Shown: positions 1 to 8,820 of the stretch, one piece after another
How positions within the stretch are numbered: position 1 is the first letter of the stretch
How the letters are laid out: each line of letters begins with the position of its first letter
DNA from: a virus
Length of the DNA: 36,853 nt
IMG/VR virus record: IMGVR_UViG_3300031825_000413
Coordinates: 1 to 36,853 of that record
Direction: 5' to 3' (one strand)
Made by a program: the position numbers and the translations under genes
The notes under the pieces: model-generated
The model's database searches: none
What the model was told of the DNA's origin: nothing
The model's input: only the letters and a program-made list of their open reading frames with translations

Positions 1-255
1 CGATGCGGTCGCGTATCCCTCGGTGCTGATCGGCACGCCGGGGATCGGTGACTGCGGACGCAGCGACCGCAGTGCCGTCCGGTCGAGCTTCGTCGACGCT
101 ACCGACACCGGGGCATAAGTGGCATTCAGGTCCGCTTCAGACAGGCGCCCATCCAGCGCCTCATGCGCCTCGTCGATCGCATCCGCATACGTGTCGAACA
201 AGGCCTTCGTAGCGCGGGTAAGCCCGCTGACAATGGTTGGTCGAGACCACGCCAT
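1..255 (-). CDS. Tail-region protein, N-terminal part (cut by window edge)
   Basis: The first 85 codons of a leftward gene that runs off the left edge without a stop. The start is an ATG preceded by AAAGGCGGG at good spacing. The product begins MAWSRPTIVSGL and continues with an acidic helical stretch (ALFDTYADAIDEAHEAL) and then a Ser/Thr/Pro-containing part. It follows the tail tube gene, so a minor tail or fibre protein is the likeliest role. No family was recognised from this fragment, and the usual tail assembly chaperone pair is not obvious here. Confidence 0.7.
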   Translation of the reverse strand, partial: MAWSRPTIVSGLTRATKALFDTYADAIDEAHEALDGRLSEADLNATYAPVSVASTKLDRTALRSLRPQSPIPGVPISTEGYATAS

Positions 256-359
256 GCGGGCTCACCCGCCTTTCACGAGAGTGGTTGAAGACATTCATCC
301 GATGACGAAGTCAGGCCCGATCACCGCCGACGACGAAAGGTCGCCGATGGTCGGGCCAA

Positions 360-860
360 CTAAGGGGCCGTCGGCTTGGTGATGCTGGTCATCTTCCCGC
401 GACCCGTCAGAGTGCACGTGAAGGCCTGCAGACCCTCCTTGTCACCACCGGTGTCCGTCCAGTTGGTCGCGAAATGACCCTCGTACGCATCCGACAGGTC
501 ATCCAGACGCCAGAACCGCACATGGCTGATGTTCTCGTAGCCGATCTTGCGGCCCTTCGCCCGCAGAAACTCCTGCCCCGGATCCGGGGTGAGGGTCTCA
601 CCCGCGAGGGTGCCCTTGCGCAGGCCCTGCAGTTCGAGGTTCTCACCGATAGCGGTGGCGATCTGCGACTTGCGGCCGTCGGCGTTGATGTCGCCGTCGT
701 CCTGCATCGTCAGGTCCGTGGTCGGGTTGACGGTGGACAGGCCGTACACGAACACCCACGACGGGGTGCCGTTCGAAGAAGTGTCGACCTGGACCGCCCA
801 GTCGCGGGCGAGGGTCGAAACGAGTGCCGACGAGTCGGCGGGAACGAGCGGAGTGCTCAT
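360..860 (-). CDS. Major tail (tube) protein
   Basis: A 166-residue protein that should polymerise into the inner tube of a siphovirus tail. The length is typical for tube proteins. The sequence is rich in beta-forming segments with Asp/Gly/Thr turns (WAVQVDTSSNGTPSWVFVYGL, then LTMQDDGDINADG) and has a late aromatic stretch RFWRLDDL. The ATG follows AGGGAGAA. The position right after the tail terminator and a small accessory gene supports the role. Assignment rests on order, size and general family resemblance. A short -1 frame extension past its stop codon is discussed in the findings. Confidence 0.8.
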   Translation of the reverse strand: MSTPLVPADSSALVSTLARDWAVQVDTSSNGTPSWVFVYGLSTVNPTTDLTMQDDGDINADGRKSQIATAIGENLELQGLRKGTLAGETLTPDPGQEFLRAKGRKIGYENISHVRFWRLDDLSDAYEGHFATNWTDTGGDKEGLQAFTCTLTGRGKMTSITKPTAP

Positions 861-880
861 GTGTTCTCCCTATCGGGTGG

Positions 881-1210
881 TTATTCGTCGGCGTCGGCCG
901 TGGTGGCCGGTTCCGCCTTGGGTGTGGGCTTGCGGGTGTGGGTGCGCTTCGGCTTCACCGGCTCCGACACTGGTTCCGGCTCGGCCTCCGGCTCGACGAC
1001 AGGCTCGGCGGGCGCGGCGGTCTTGTCCGTCCAGAACGCCATATCCGGCGCCGACGGACGCTCGTCATCGAACCGATACCCCAGGCCCAACAGATGAGCA
1101 CGCTCACCCGCATTCAAACCCGGATCCCGGCACACACCGTCGACAAACACCAGCCTGTGCCGGCCGATCCCCGTGGACTTGACATCCCGCGGGGCGTGAA
1201 TATTGCTCAT
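881..1210 (-). CDS. Hypothetical protein between tail terminator and tail tube
   Basis: 109 residues. The first 65 are compact (RHRLVFVDGVCRDPGLNAGE, GLGYRFDDERP). From about residue 67 the chain becomes a low-complexity tail of Ala, Pro, Glu and Val, then Lys/Thr/Pro, ending in acidic residues. The ATG overlaps the stop of the upstream tail terminator by 4 bases, so translation is coupled. Location suggests a structural or assembly accessory role at the head-tail joint. The disordered tail is consistent with a scaffold-like or decorative part, but no family was recognised. Confidence 0.75.
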   Translation of the reverse strand: MSNIHAPRDVKSTGIGRHRLVFVDGVCRDPGLNAGERAHLLGLGYRFDDERPSAPDMAFWTDKTAAPAEPVVEPEAEPEPVSEPVKPKRTHTRKPTPKAEPATTADADE

Positions 1211-1659
1211 GGTTGACTGCTCTCAGAAGGATTGAGGGTGAACCGGTAGGACTCGAACCGCTCGAACCGGCCATTGGCATCTGCGGCGGGCGGGGTGGTG
1301 ACCTTGCGGATCGACTGCAACACCCGCACCCCACCCGGCATCACGTAGCGTTCCGCCTCATCCAGCACCGCGAAGGCCTGGTCGGCAGGCCCGTCCACGC
1401 TGGCCAGATCGTAGGGTGCGCCACGGAAACGCAACTGCACGAACACATCCGGGTTGTGCTTGTCCCGGGCGGTGCTCCAGTCGTACACACTGACCGCCAC
1501 CGCCAAATCCGGGGACTCGGGCATCACAGCCTCGAACACCGCCGGCACCACGAGAGTGTCGGGGTAGGCCTCGCCCGGGGGTCGGTAGTCCACGATCCCC
1601 AGACCGGCCAGATGTCGAGCGACACCGATGCGGACCTGTTCGGGGGTGTACGGCTTCAC
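1207..1659 (-). CDS. Tail terminator protein
   Basis: 150 residues. In siphoviruses this protein caps the tail tube and docks it to the head connector. It has the pattern of the minor capsid/tail terminator family: N-terminal helix (PEQVRIGVARHLAGLGI), a strand with VFVQLRFRGAP, a DEAERYV helix, and a late basic/aromatic strand (GRFERFESYRFTLN). It overlaps both neighbours by 4 bases and lies directly before the tail tube gene pair, its usual place. Confidence 0.75.
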   Translation of the reverse strand: MKPYTPEQVRIGVARHLAGLGIVDYRPPGEAYPDTLVVPAVFEAVMPESPDLAVAVSVYDWSTARDKHNPDVFVQLRFRGAPYDLASVDGPADQAFAVLDEAERYVMPGGVRVLQSIRKVTTPPAADANGRFERFESYRFTLNPSESSQP

Positions 1660-1988
1660 AAGGCACCCGCTATGGAGGCTTTGACGATGTCCAGGAACTC
1701 GGCACCGAAGTCGTTGACGGCCTTCTCGAGGAACTTCGCCTCGCCACCGTTCGGGTGGTTGAGCGACACGTCCTCGTGCTGCCGAACCGCATACGGGGTG
1801 TTGTACGACACCACCCCGCGGGTGCCCTCGGCCGACGCCATCGCCGACTGCCGGAGATCACCCTCCGCGAACGGAGTCCGATCCAGCGCGTTCGCCATCA
1901 ACGCCTCACACGCCATCAACACCCCCCGCTCCACAGCCTCCCCCACCGCGCCCTCGACACCGTTGCCGTTCCATTGCGTCGAAACCAT
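1656..1988 (-). CDS. Head-tail joining / tail completion protein (gp10-like minor capsid)
   Basis: 110 residues resembling the HK97 gp10-like/minor capsid protein 2 group. A long N-terminal helix (residues 10-37) is followed by TPFAEGDLRQS, a strand VVSYNTPYAVRQHE and a C-terminal KFLEKAV helix. The TPYAxxQHE segment with the FLEKAV helix is characteristic of these joining proteins. It lies between the head-tail stopper and tail terminator genes, as in most siphovirus connectors. Confidence 0.78.
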   Translation of the reverse strand: MVSTQWNGNGVEGAVGEAVERGVLMACEALMANALDRTPFAEGDLRQSAMASAEGTRGVVSYNTPYAVRQHEDVSLNHPNGGEAKFLEKAVNDFGAEFLDIVKASIAGAL

Positions 1989-2000
1989 GCGCAGCGCCTC

Positions 2001-2333
2001 CTATTCGAGTGACACGGCCAGGTGATCCGGCGTTGGCAAACCCCCGCCGTCGGCACGCTGGGTGTCGATGACGACAGAGGTACGGCCCCCGAACGCGGGC
2101 GACAGCGTCACCAGCGAACCTGGGGGGATGTACGCGGTGGTCTTCGGGAACGCGACCCGGGTGGACGAGACGACCTCGGCGCCCGCACTGTTGCGGACGA
2201 GCTTGGTGGTGTCGTCGATCGCGCACACCTCGGGTGTCGCGAGAGCATAGATTGGGCCGGTGGAGCCCTGTCCGGTCTTGCGTTTGACGGTGACGGTGTG
2301 CCGCCAGTGCTTCGCCAAACGATCCCGCACCAT
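2001..2333 (-). CDS. Head-tail stopper
   Basis: About 110 residues of the SPP1 gp16-like/minor capsid protein 1 type, which closes the portal channel and receives the tail. It starts MVRDRLAKHWRHTVTVKRK and contains CAIDDTTKLVRNSAG and IPPGSLVTL. An ATG overlapping the upstream stop as TGATG is chosen as start. A GTG two codons earlier (base 2339) is also possible. The small beta-barrel pattern and position after the adaptor support the call. Confidence 0.75.
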   Translation of the reverse strand: MVRDRLAKHWRHTVTVKRKTGQGSTGPIYALATPEVCAIDDTTKLVRNSAGAEVVSSTRVAFPKTTAYIPPGSLVTLSPAFGGRTSVVIDTQRADGGGLPTPDHLAVSLE

Positions 2334-2752
2334 CACCACACCCCCGGCCTGGACGACCCCAAACCCTCATCCGTCAGGTAATCCATGGCAGCCGGCACCA
2401 ACCCGTCGAGCGAGGCCCGCAACGATTCGGCGATCGCCGCGGCCTGCCCCGAGTCAAGCGACACCGACGCACCAGCGATCGACGACGACGTCTCCACCTG
2501 CTCCAAACCGGCGATACCCGCATCGGGGTCGATGTCGTTGGCGGCCCAGAAGGCGGCGTGCTGGCAGGTGGCGTTCTCGAACGCGGCGATGACCTCCGGT
2601 TCGGACGGGAGCCCGGCGGGGGTGGTGTCGTACCGGTCGTTCACAGTCGCCCGGCGCACGAGACGCGAGGCAGCCCGCAGCAACGCGGCGGCATTGTCGG
2701 GCATGGGTGACACCCACGCACCGAGGGCGGCTTCGTCGGCGTAGACGAGCAC
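2333..2752 (-). CDS. Head-tail adaptor (connector) protein
   Basis: 139 residues, mostly helical, of the gp6/gp15-like adaptor type that forms a ring under the portal. It begins MLVYADEAALGAWV and contains PDNAAALLRAASRLVRRATV and a stretch in which many residues are Ala (EVIAAFENATCQHAAFWAAN), both typical of head-tail connector adaptors. It is the first gene after the major capsid protein, and a strong stem-loop lies between the two. Confidence 0.78.
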   Translation of the reverse strand: MLVYADEAALGAWVSPMPDNAAALLRAASRLVRRATVNDRYDTTPAGLPSEPEVIAAFENATCQHAAFWAANDIDPDAGIAGLEQVETSSSIAGASVSLDSGQAAAIAESLRASLDGLVPAAMDYLTDEGLGSSRPGVW

Positions 2753-2772
2753 GGTTCTCCTATCGGATGGAT

Positions 2773-2816
2773 GACACCCACCCCACCGACGCGTCAGGTC
2801 TGGTGGGGTGGGTGTC
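2773..2816 (-). terminator. Stem-loop after the major capsid gene
   Basis: A perfect 15-base-pair inverted repeat (GACACCCACCCCACC and its complement) around a 14-base loop, in the gap just after the major capsid stop. There is no clear T-run, so it may act as a partial terminator or an RNA-stability element that lets capsid mRNA exceed that of the connector genes. Confidence 0.7.
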
Positions 2817-2830
2817 GCTCACGAGGCCCG

Positions 2831-3724
2831 TCAGGACGGGGCGACGATGTTCACCGCGGCGGTGGCCAGAGCCTCCGGGCTGAACACCTTGCCGCCGTAC
2901 ACGTTGAGGCCACGGATGATGTCGGCGAAGTCGTCGGGGTCGCGGATCGCTTCCACCTGGTTGATCTGGTTGACCGCGGTCAGCGCATCCGGGACACCGG
3001 CGATCAGCACCGGGTAGTCCTTGTTCGCGCCGGCGCCGCCGACAACCGGGACGTTGCCCGAGACGAGGACGTTGAAGCCCGACGCGCGGCCGACGAGGCC
3101 GTTCCACAGCGGGTCCTGCGTGCCGCTCGAGGACAGGTCGGTGTACCGCTTGTCCATCAGCAGCGCCGAGATGAACTCGGAGTTGACCACGACGAACCGG
3201 CCCACGGTCGGAACCGAGTTCTTGTCGAGCCGCTCGCGGAGCTTGACCAGCACCTGGTAGGCGGAGGTCTGACCGGCGGTGGCCTTGTCGGGGTCACCGT
3301 CGACGACGGTGGCGTCGGCCAGCTTGTTGCCGGCCAGGACGCCGTCACGAAGGACGGTGCCGAGGAAGGTGTCGACACCGGTGGCCAGGCCGTGGCCGGC
3401 GGACTTGGTGGCCGGGCCCTGGAAGTCGCCCGCCGCCTGGACCTTGTCGACGTCGTTCACCTTGAAGTTGAAGTAGTCGGCCTCCGACACCGTCAGGGTG
3501 ATCGACGCGTCGGCCAGGTCCTCGTTGACCAGCGGGGTGCCGCGCACGTACTTGCGGATCGTCGGGGCACCGATCGTGGTGACCTTGACGGTGTCGCCCT
3601 GCTGCTGGATCTGGCCCTCGTACTTGCGGTTCGCCACCGACGGCTGACCGTAGATCAGGGCCTCGTCGTAGGGAACCTGAACGGCCGACTCCCAGATGGT
3701 CGGCTTGAAGTTGGTGATCGCCAT
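2831..3724 (-). CDS. Major capsid protein
   Basis: 297 residues, with the sequence features of the HK97-fold coat family that Pfam groups with P22 gene 5-like proteins. It begins MAITNFKPTIWESAVQVPYD and continues ALIYGQPSVANRKYEG and GDTVKVTTIGAPTIRKY, all typical. A central VGRFVVVNSEFISALL segment corresponds to the A-domain strand and helix. It is preceded by a scaffold gene and has its own ribosome site (AAGGAGAA). Expected to form the icosahedral shell. Confidence 0.92.
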   Translation of the reverse strand: MAITNFKPTIWESAVQVPYDEALIYGQPSVANRKYEGQIQQQGDTVKVTTIGAPTIRKYVRGTPLVNEDLADASITLTVSEADYFNFKVNDVDKVQAAGDFQGPATKSAGHGLATGVDTFLGTVLRDGVLAGNKLADATVVDGDPDKATAGQTSAYQVLVKLRERLDKNSVPTVGRFVVVNSEFISALLMDKRYTDLSSSGTQDPLWNGLVGRASGFNVLVSGNVPVVGGAGANKDYPVLIAGVPDALTAVNQINQVEAIRDPDDFADIIRGLNVYGGKVFSPEALATAAVNIVAPS

Positions 3725-3764
3725 GTGGCGTTCTCCTTAGGTGGTGGTGGGTGTGGCCCGCCGG

Positions 3765-4526
3765 TCAGGGCTTGTAGCGTCCGTCGGCGAGTGCCTGTAG
3801 GCGGTCCTTATGGCCCAGAGCAGCGAACTGCTCGTCGGTAAGCGGTCCGGGCTCACCGGTGCCGGTGGACGTGTCGCCTCCCGAACGCGCGGGCACCACC
3901 GGGGCGCTGGCGAATCTCGGGTTGGCGGTAACTGCCGCGTCGACTGCGGCGGCCACCTGGGCTGCGTAGTCGTCGGCAGAAGGATCGAGGTCCCTGACGG
4001 TGGCCAGGAACGAGGTGGAGTCGAGCAGTGCCGCGGTGTCGGCCTTGTCTGCCGCGGCTTCGCGGACGGCGTCGCGGAGCTGGTAGTCGCGCAGCTTGGC
4101 GGACATGTCCTGCAGGGCTTGGTTCGGGTCCGGCGGGGTGTCGGCCGCGGCCGGGTCGTCCGGGGTGAAGCCGCCGAGCTTGCCGAGGTTGGCAACGATG
4201 TCGTTGTACTTCTGTTCGAACTCGGTGGCGCGGGCTTCGGCGTCGCGGTGCTTGGTGCGCCAGTTGGCGTTCTCGGTGCGCAGGCCCTTGACGTAGCCCT
4301 CGTCGTAGCTCTTCGGCTCACCGGTGCCCGGATCGACCGCGCCGGGATCTGCCGGGGCGGGATCGGCGGTGCCGGGGTCCGTCACGGGGGCCGGTGCGGG
4401 GTCGGCGGGGATCGACGCCGGCGCGGGCGCAGGGTCGGCCACGGGTGCCGGTGCCGGATCGGTGACCGGGGCCGGTGCGGGATCGGCAGCGGGGGTCGGA
4501 TCGGCGGCGGGGGCGGGGGCAGTCAA
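3765..4526 (-). CDS. Capsid scaffolding protein
   Basis: 253 residues. The first 70 are a low-complexity run of repeats of the type DPAPAPVADP, followed by an acidic/basic coiled-coil (about residues 72-112), a Pro-rich link, and a helical second half ending LTDEQFAALGHKDRLQALAD. Coiled coil plus flexible ends, placed immediately before the major capsid gene, is the standard scaffold layout. The Pro-Ala repeat is encoded by near-repetitive DNA at 4320-4520, where length changes are likely. The start has CAGGAGGACACCC upstream. Confidence 0.85.
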   Translation of the reverse strand: MTAPAPAADPTPAADPAPAPVTDPAPAPVADPAPAPASIPADPAPAPVTDPGTADPAPADPGAVDPGTGEPKSYDEGYVKGLRTENANWRTKHRDAEARATEFEQKYNDIVANLGKLGGFTPDDPAAADTPPDPNQALQDMSAKLRDYQLRDAVREAAADKADTAALLDSTSFLATVRDLDPSADDYAAQVAAAVDAAVTANPRFASAPVVPARSGGDTSTGTGEPGPLTDEQFAALGHKDRLQALADGRYKP

Positions 4527-4563
4527 GGGGGTGTCCTCCTGGGACGGTGGGGCGCACCTGGCG

Positions 4564-4584
4564 CCGGGGTTGAAGGAAACCCGG
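4564..4584 (-). terminator. Small stem-loop between minor capsid and scaffold genes
   Basis: CCGGG pairs with CCCGG, with one G-A mismatch and two further A-T pairs, around a GAAGG loop. It lies in a 92-base gap that otherwise shows only the scaffold ribosome site. It may modulate the ratio of minor capsid to scaffold message. Confidence 0.4.
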
Positions 4585-4618
4585 CGGCTGAGCCGACGGG
4601 CGGTAAGAAGTCAGTGGT

Positions 4619-5731
4619 CTATGCGGCGGGGTTGCCCTGCCTGGCCTGTTCACGGAAGCGTTTGCGGGCCACACCGGTGCGGTCGACGTGGTCACGGATC
4701 TGCCCTTGGATGGCACGCACCCGTGCCGTAGCGAGGCGCTTGTCGGCGTCGCTCAACGCGGCAGCTTCGAGGCGTTTGGCTTCGCGGACCTTGCGTTCGA
4801 GATAACGCAGGCGCTGTTCGTCCTTGTAGCCCTGCGGGTCGTACGGTTCCGGCTTCGGGATCCGCGCCCCCGGCACCAACAGGGTGTACCGGTGCCTGCA
4901 ATTCGGGTGCTGGAAGCCCTTCGAGCGGGCCTCGTCCAACGATGCCGTCACTTTCACTGTGGTTCGGCCACGCACGCCGTCCACCCGATGCTCACCGTTC
5001 GGTGTCGACCCCGACAGGGACAACACCTTGCCTTCGAACGGTGCGCACTGCGGCGACGGATTGCGGTGGTGGGACACCACGACGAGGTCGAAGCCGCGTT
5101 GCCGCAACCGGGCCTGATGCCCCGCGGTCTGCGCCCGGAACGCGGAGGTACGAAGCGCCATGTCCGCGTACGTGTCCGGGCGCCAACGCCTGCCGGCGCG
5201 GTCGGTGAAACCCGTCAGGCCTTCGCGGGCGAACCGATTCAACGCCGTCTGCAGCACCTGCTGGCGGGTCTGCACGCCAGTGAGGGAACGTCCGGTGGCC
5301 TCGGCGATGATCTGCCGGTAGGCGCTCATCGTGGACGACAGGATGCTGTGATGTGTGCCGATGACGGCCTGCGCGGTTTCGGCTGCGAGAGCGGCCACCG
5401 CGGCGGTGTCCACCACTGTCACCGAGGCCGCTGCGGGGGCGGTAGTGACGAACCTCGCGTCGGTGATCTCCGCGTCGGCCAGGGAGACGCCGGTGGCGAT
5501 CTGCTGGGCGACTGCAGCGTCGATGGTCGCAGCCACGATCGGGGAGAGCTGCGACAGTAGGCCTTGGGCAGCGGCGGACAGTCGCCCGATGTCCTGGACT
5601 TGGCGGATGGCCCAGTCGGGGGCGTCGAGTCCCTGCTCGAGGTACTTCGCAATGAGGGCGATGAGGTGGGATTCGGCGTCGGCGTAGATGGAGGCGATCG
5701 CCGCGGATGCGCCCGGGTCGGGTGCGGTCAC
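4619..5731 (-). CDS. Phage minor capsid protein (SPP1 gp7/MuF-like)
   Basis: 370 residues. An Ala-rich helical N-terminal half is followed by the family signature: FTDRAGRRWRPDTYADMALRT, then VVVSHHRNPSPQCAPFEGKV, and HPNCRHRYTLLVPG near residue 280. These are hallmarks of the minor capsid protein group that binds portal and is packaged in small numbers, possibly being ejected with DNA. The C-terminal third is a charged coiled coil. It lies between portal and scaffold, as expected. Confidence 0.88.
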   Translation of the reverse strand: MTAPDPGASAAIASIYADAESHLIALIAKYLEQGLDAPDWAIRQVQDIGRLSAAAQGLLSQLSPIVAATIDAAVAQQIATGVSLADAEITDARFVTTAPAAASVTVVDTAAVAALAAETAQAVIGTHHSILSSTMSAYRQIIAEATGRSLTGVQTRQQVLQTALNRFAREGLTGFTDRAGRRWRPDTYADMALRTSAFRAQTAGHQARLRQRGFDLVVVSHHRNPSPQCAPFEGKVLSLSGSTPNGEHRVDGVRGRTTVKVTASLDEARSKGFQHPNCRHRYTLLVPGARIPKPEPYDPQGYKDEQRLRYLERKVREAKRLEAAALSDADKRLATARVRAIQGQIRDHVDRTGVARKRFREQARQGNPAA

Positions 5732-5754
5732 GTGGCGGTCACCTCCCTACATGC

Positions 5755-7522
5755 TCAAGCAGCTGCCGGGGCACCCTTCGCGGGGGCGTCCGGGTCCTTC
5801 AGGTTCACCGGCACCATGCCTGTGAACTGGATTCCTGCCATGCCCAGGCGGGCGGCGGCGTTGTCCGGATCGACACCGGCACGGATCAACATGCCCAACG
5901 CTTCGGCCTTCTTCTTCACCGCGTCGGCGTCCTCAGCCTCAGGCTGCTGCCCCCCCCTGTTCGGGGGTGTCCGCTTCCGGATCGGCCACGGGGACAGCGG
6001 GCGAGGTGGTGGCGCCGTCGAAGCCTGCTCCCAGTGCGAGCGGATCAGCGAGCGCCTGTTCCTTCCGGAGCCGGTCGACCTCTTCCTCACGCCATGCTTC
6101 GTCCCGATCGGGCCACAGCATCGCCACCTTCGTCTCCAACGACACCGCCCGCGCCGTGTCCAACGCCTGGATCGTCTGCGCGGACTGCAGCCGCGATTCC
6201 CGCACCGGAGGCGCCCAGTCGATCTGGATGCCGTCACCGAGCATGGCGCCGGTGCGGAACACCTGGGCGTCGATCAACAACGCCGCCTCGGACGGTTCGG
6301 AGTGCCCGCCGATCATGTGCCCCGACTTGACCTTGTGGGTCTGCACCGAACGCCTCACTTGGGCGTCGACCTCAGTTGCGGTCAACGCGACATCGTCGGA
6401 CATGCCGAACGTGGCCGGCGAATACCCCACCCGACGGAGGATCTCCCGCGTGTACGCCTCCGCGGCCTTGAGGATCGGATCGACCCGGATGTCGGCTTGT
6501 TTCAGCTCAAGGATCGGCGCCCGATCGGGGCCGGCGCCACGAACCGTGGTGTAGGCCTCTTGGTCGACGTCGAACGCCGACCCCTGCCCCGGCCTGCCGG
6601 TCTGAGTCAGGCCCTGATCGATGATCAGGCGGGCCTTCGCCAGCCGGATGTCCCGCGCCAGACTCGAGTAGGCTTCGTCAACCTGGTCCATCAGCGAGAT
6701 AACACCGGGGTCCCCGAAGTCCGAACGCCCCAGATGCCGCAGGGCGGGGATACCGCGCCATTCGGGGTTGGGGCGGCTGTTGGGGATGTAGCCGGCGGTG
6801 AGCAGCGGCACGTTCGTCGGCACGATCCCGTCACTGTTGACGGGGATCGTGGCGGTCTCGTCATGCTCGGTAAGCGGCACCGGACGACCCACGTTGATGC
6901 GGGAGCCCAGGTAGAGGGCGTGGTGGATGCCGCCCTTGGTGTGCCATTCGAAATGCCGCAGCACCATGTCGTTGTCGTCGACCAGCACCCGCCAAAACAG
7001 GACGCTCTGCAGGCGACCGTAGGAGAAGAACGGGATGGCCTGATCGGCGTCGACGTAGTCGAGCCACACATGATCCGCCAGCGCGACGTTCCACACGACC
7101 CGCACGAACGTCCCACCTAGGGCAGCGCACGATTCGGCGGCTTCGAGCATCGCCGAATGCTGGCGGCTGGTGTTGAAGATCAGGTCGGCGCGTTCGTTCG
7201 CCTTGTCGTTGGCGTCGCCGTCGCACCGTACCGACCACGGATCCGACAACAGGAGGGTGCCGGAGGTGTTCGCGAGGTCCGCAGCGATCGGCACATGCAC
7301 CCGACGCGTGGGGGCCTGCGCCCGCGCCGGGGACCGACCCCACCCCAACTTGTCCTTGAGCCCCGTAGTCCACGATCCGACGCTGCCTTGCGGAGTGCCG
7401 GCGTAACGGGCCGTCAACCGGGACGGGGTGCCGATCCACCAGTCGTTGACTTCGGCGATCGCGGCGTGGGCCTGGCCGTAGGGCTGGGGCGGCCACTGGC
7501 TCTGGGGGACGGGCAGCGGCAC
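5755..7522 (-). CDS. Portal protein (reading frame broken at a G8 run)
   Basis: Forms the dodecameric DNA channel at one capsid vertex. The main frame gives 527 residues from GTG 7522 (AGGAGGG upstream) and ends early at 5939 with QGGAAA. The adjoining frame from 5949 down to 5755 continues with EAEDADAVKKKAEALGML, then an IRAGVDPDNAA segment and TGMVPVNL, which is the usual portal C-terminus. The two are joined at a run of eight Gs (minus strand, 5950-5957). Seven Gs would give one protein of about 588 residues. The portal core is clear: NDWWIGTPSRL near the start, SRPNPEWRG and GMSDDVALTATEV later. See findings. Confidence 0.88.
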
Positions 7523-7533
7523 GTCAAGCCCTC

Positions 7534-8820
7534 CTAGTCGATGGTGATGTGATGACGCCAGATGTGTTCACTGGTGGCTACGACATAGCGCCACCCATCG
7601 ACGCTGTGATCGTTGGCCTTGAGCACGATGTCCTTGCCTTTGGCCTCGGACGCCTTCTTGTCCCACACGTAGCCGGGGATCTCCCCGAGCAGTGATTCGC
7701 ACCGGTCGGAGATCAGCATCCGATCGGAGGACATCAGGGACGAGACGATGCCGATGCCGCGGTCGACTTTGTTGTCGCCGTTGACGATGTGCCCGACGTC
7801 GTCGCGGAACAGTTGGAGTTTGAACGCTTTCGCGGACGGGTCGACGTAGATCGACTCGGGCTGCCACTGCGGACGCTGCGCCAGCCACGCCTGCAGGTCC
7901 TGCGACAACTCGCCCGGGGTGGATTCGAGCGGCGGCACCCACTCGTCCAACACGTACAGTTTCCCGCCGGCCATGCCGAGCAGGACGCCGCGGGTGGCGT
8001 TGGTGGTGCCCCAGTCGATGCCCAACCCGAGCACGCGTTCCATGTCCGGCAGCTTGTTGTGGGCGATGACATGCCGGGTGGGGGTGAACGAGGCGTAGAC
8101 GACGCCGTCGGCGTTGGCCCACTGGCCGCGGATCATCCGCTCGTAGAACAGGCCGGCGTAGGAGGCTTTGCGTCGGGCGATGTACTCGGGGTCGAGGTAG
8201 GGGTTGTCGTCGAGCAGGAACGAGAACCGGTGCACGTCCAGTGGCCGGGCGGGGTCGTCGGGGTGGAGGCGTTCGAACTCGTCGCGGTGGTCGTGCAACA
8301 CACCGTCGTGGTCGAGCCACAGTTTCGCCCGGTCGAGCCACTTGACCTTGAGCCAGTGCTTGGGGCCTTCGGGGTTGCATGATGCCCACATGCGTGCCCC
8401 GCGGATGGACAGGCGGGTGGTGACCATGTCGAAGAACGACTCGGGCACGATCGCGGCCTCGTCCACGTACGCCGACGCCAGTGTCAGGCCCTGCACTTTG
8501 GTGCGGGCCTGCTCGTTGTTGGCACCCACCAGCAGGACTTCGCGTCCGCAGATGGAAGCGGTTCCGGAGCCCATGGAGATGCTGACGAGGTTGGGTCCGA
8601 GCATCTGTTGGATGGGCAGGACGAGGTTGTTGATCACGGTGCGGCTGGTGCGGCCGGACATGAGGAACAACCCGGGTGGTCCGGTGATGGCGAAGTCGGC
8701 GTAGTCGTAGAGGGTGCCGATGGTCTTGCCGGAGCGGACTGCGCCGTCGAAGATGTTGATTTCGGCGGTGGACAGCTCGGAGGCTTGGAGGGCTTTTCCG
8801 GTGAGCGGTCCGAACGTCAC
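7534..8820 (-). CDS. Terminase large subunit
   Basis: 428 residues from a GTG that overlaps the small-terminase stop (GTGA). An upstream in-frame ATG at 8877 would add an Arg-rich segment that is only the shadow of the overlapping gene. The ATPase half has a Walker A GAVRSGKT (26-33) and Walker B YVDEAA (118-123). The nuclease half has the RNase H-like acidic residues in GIDWGTTNA, YVDPSAKAF and DHSVDGWRY. This motor cuts concatemers and pumps DNA through the portal. It is a PBSX/Terminase_3-type enzyme. Confidence 0.95.
   Translation of the reverse strand: MTFGPLTGKALQASELSTAEINIFDGAVRSGKTIGTLYDYADFAITGPPGLFLMSGRTSRTVINNLVLPIQQMLGPNLVSISMGSGTASICGREVLLVGANNEQARTKVQGLTLASAYVDEAAIVPESFFDMVTTRLSIRGARMWASCNPEGPKHWLKVKWLDRAKLWLDHDGVLHDHRDEFERLHPDDPARPLDVHRFSFLLDDNPYLDPEYIARRKASYAGLFYERMIRGQWANADGVVYASFTPTRHVIAHNKLPDMERVLGLGIDWGTTNATRGVLLGMAGGKLYVLDEWVPPLESTPGELSQDLQAWLAQRPQWQPESIYVDPSAKAFKLQLFRDDVGHIVNGDNKVDRGIGIVSSLMSSDRMLISDRCESLLGEIPGYVWDKKASEAKGKDIVLKANDHSVDGWRYVVATSEHIWRHHITID

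Noticed and set aside
2771-3841. 356-codon open frame on the plus strand opposite the major capsid gene
   Set aside because: It is the antisense shadow of a clear capsid gene; composition is dominated by Arg, Gly, Val and Asp as expected for such shadows in high-GC DNA.
5564-7120. 518-codon plus-strand open frame opposite the minor capsid and portal genes
   Set aside because: Spans two well-supported minus-strand genes and the gap between them; no domain or start signal.
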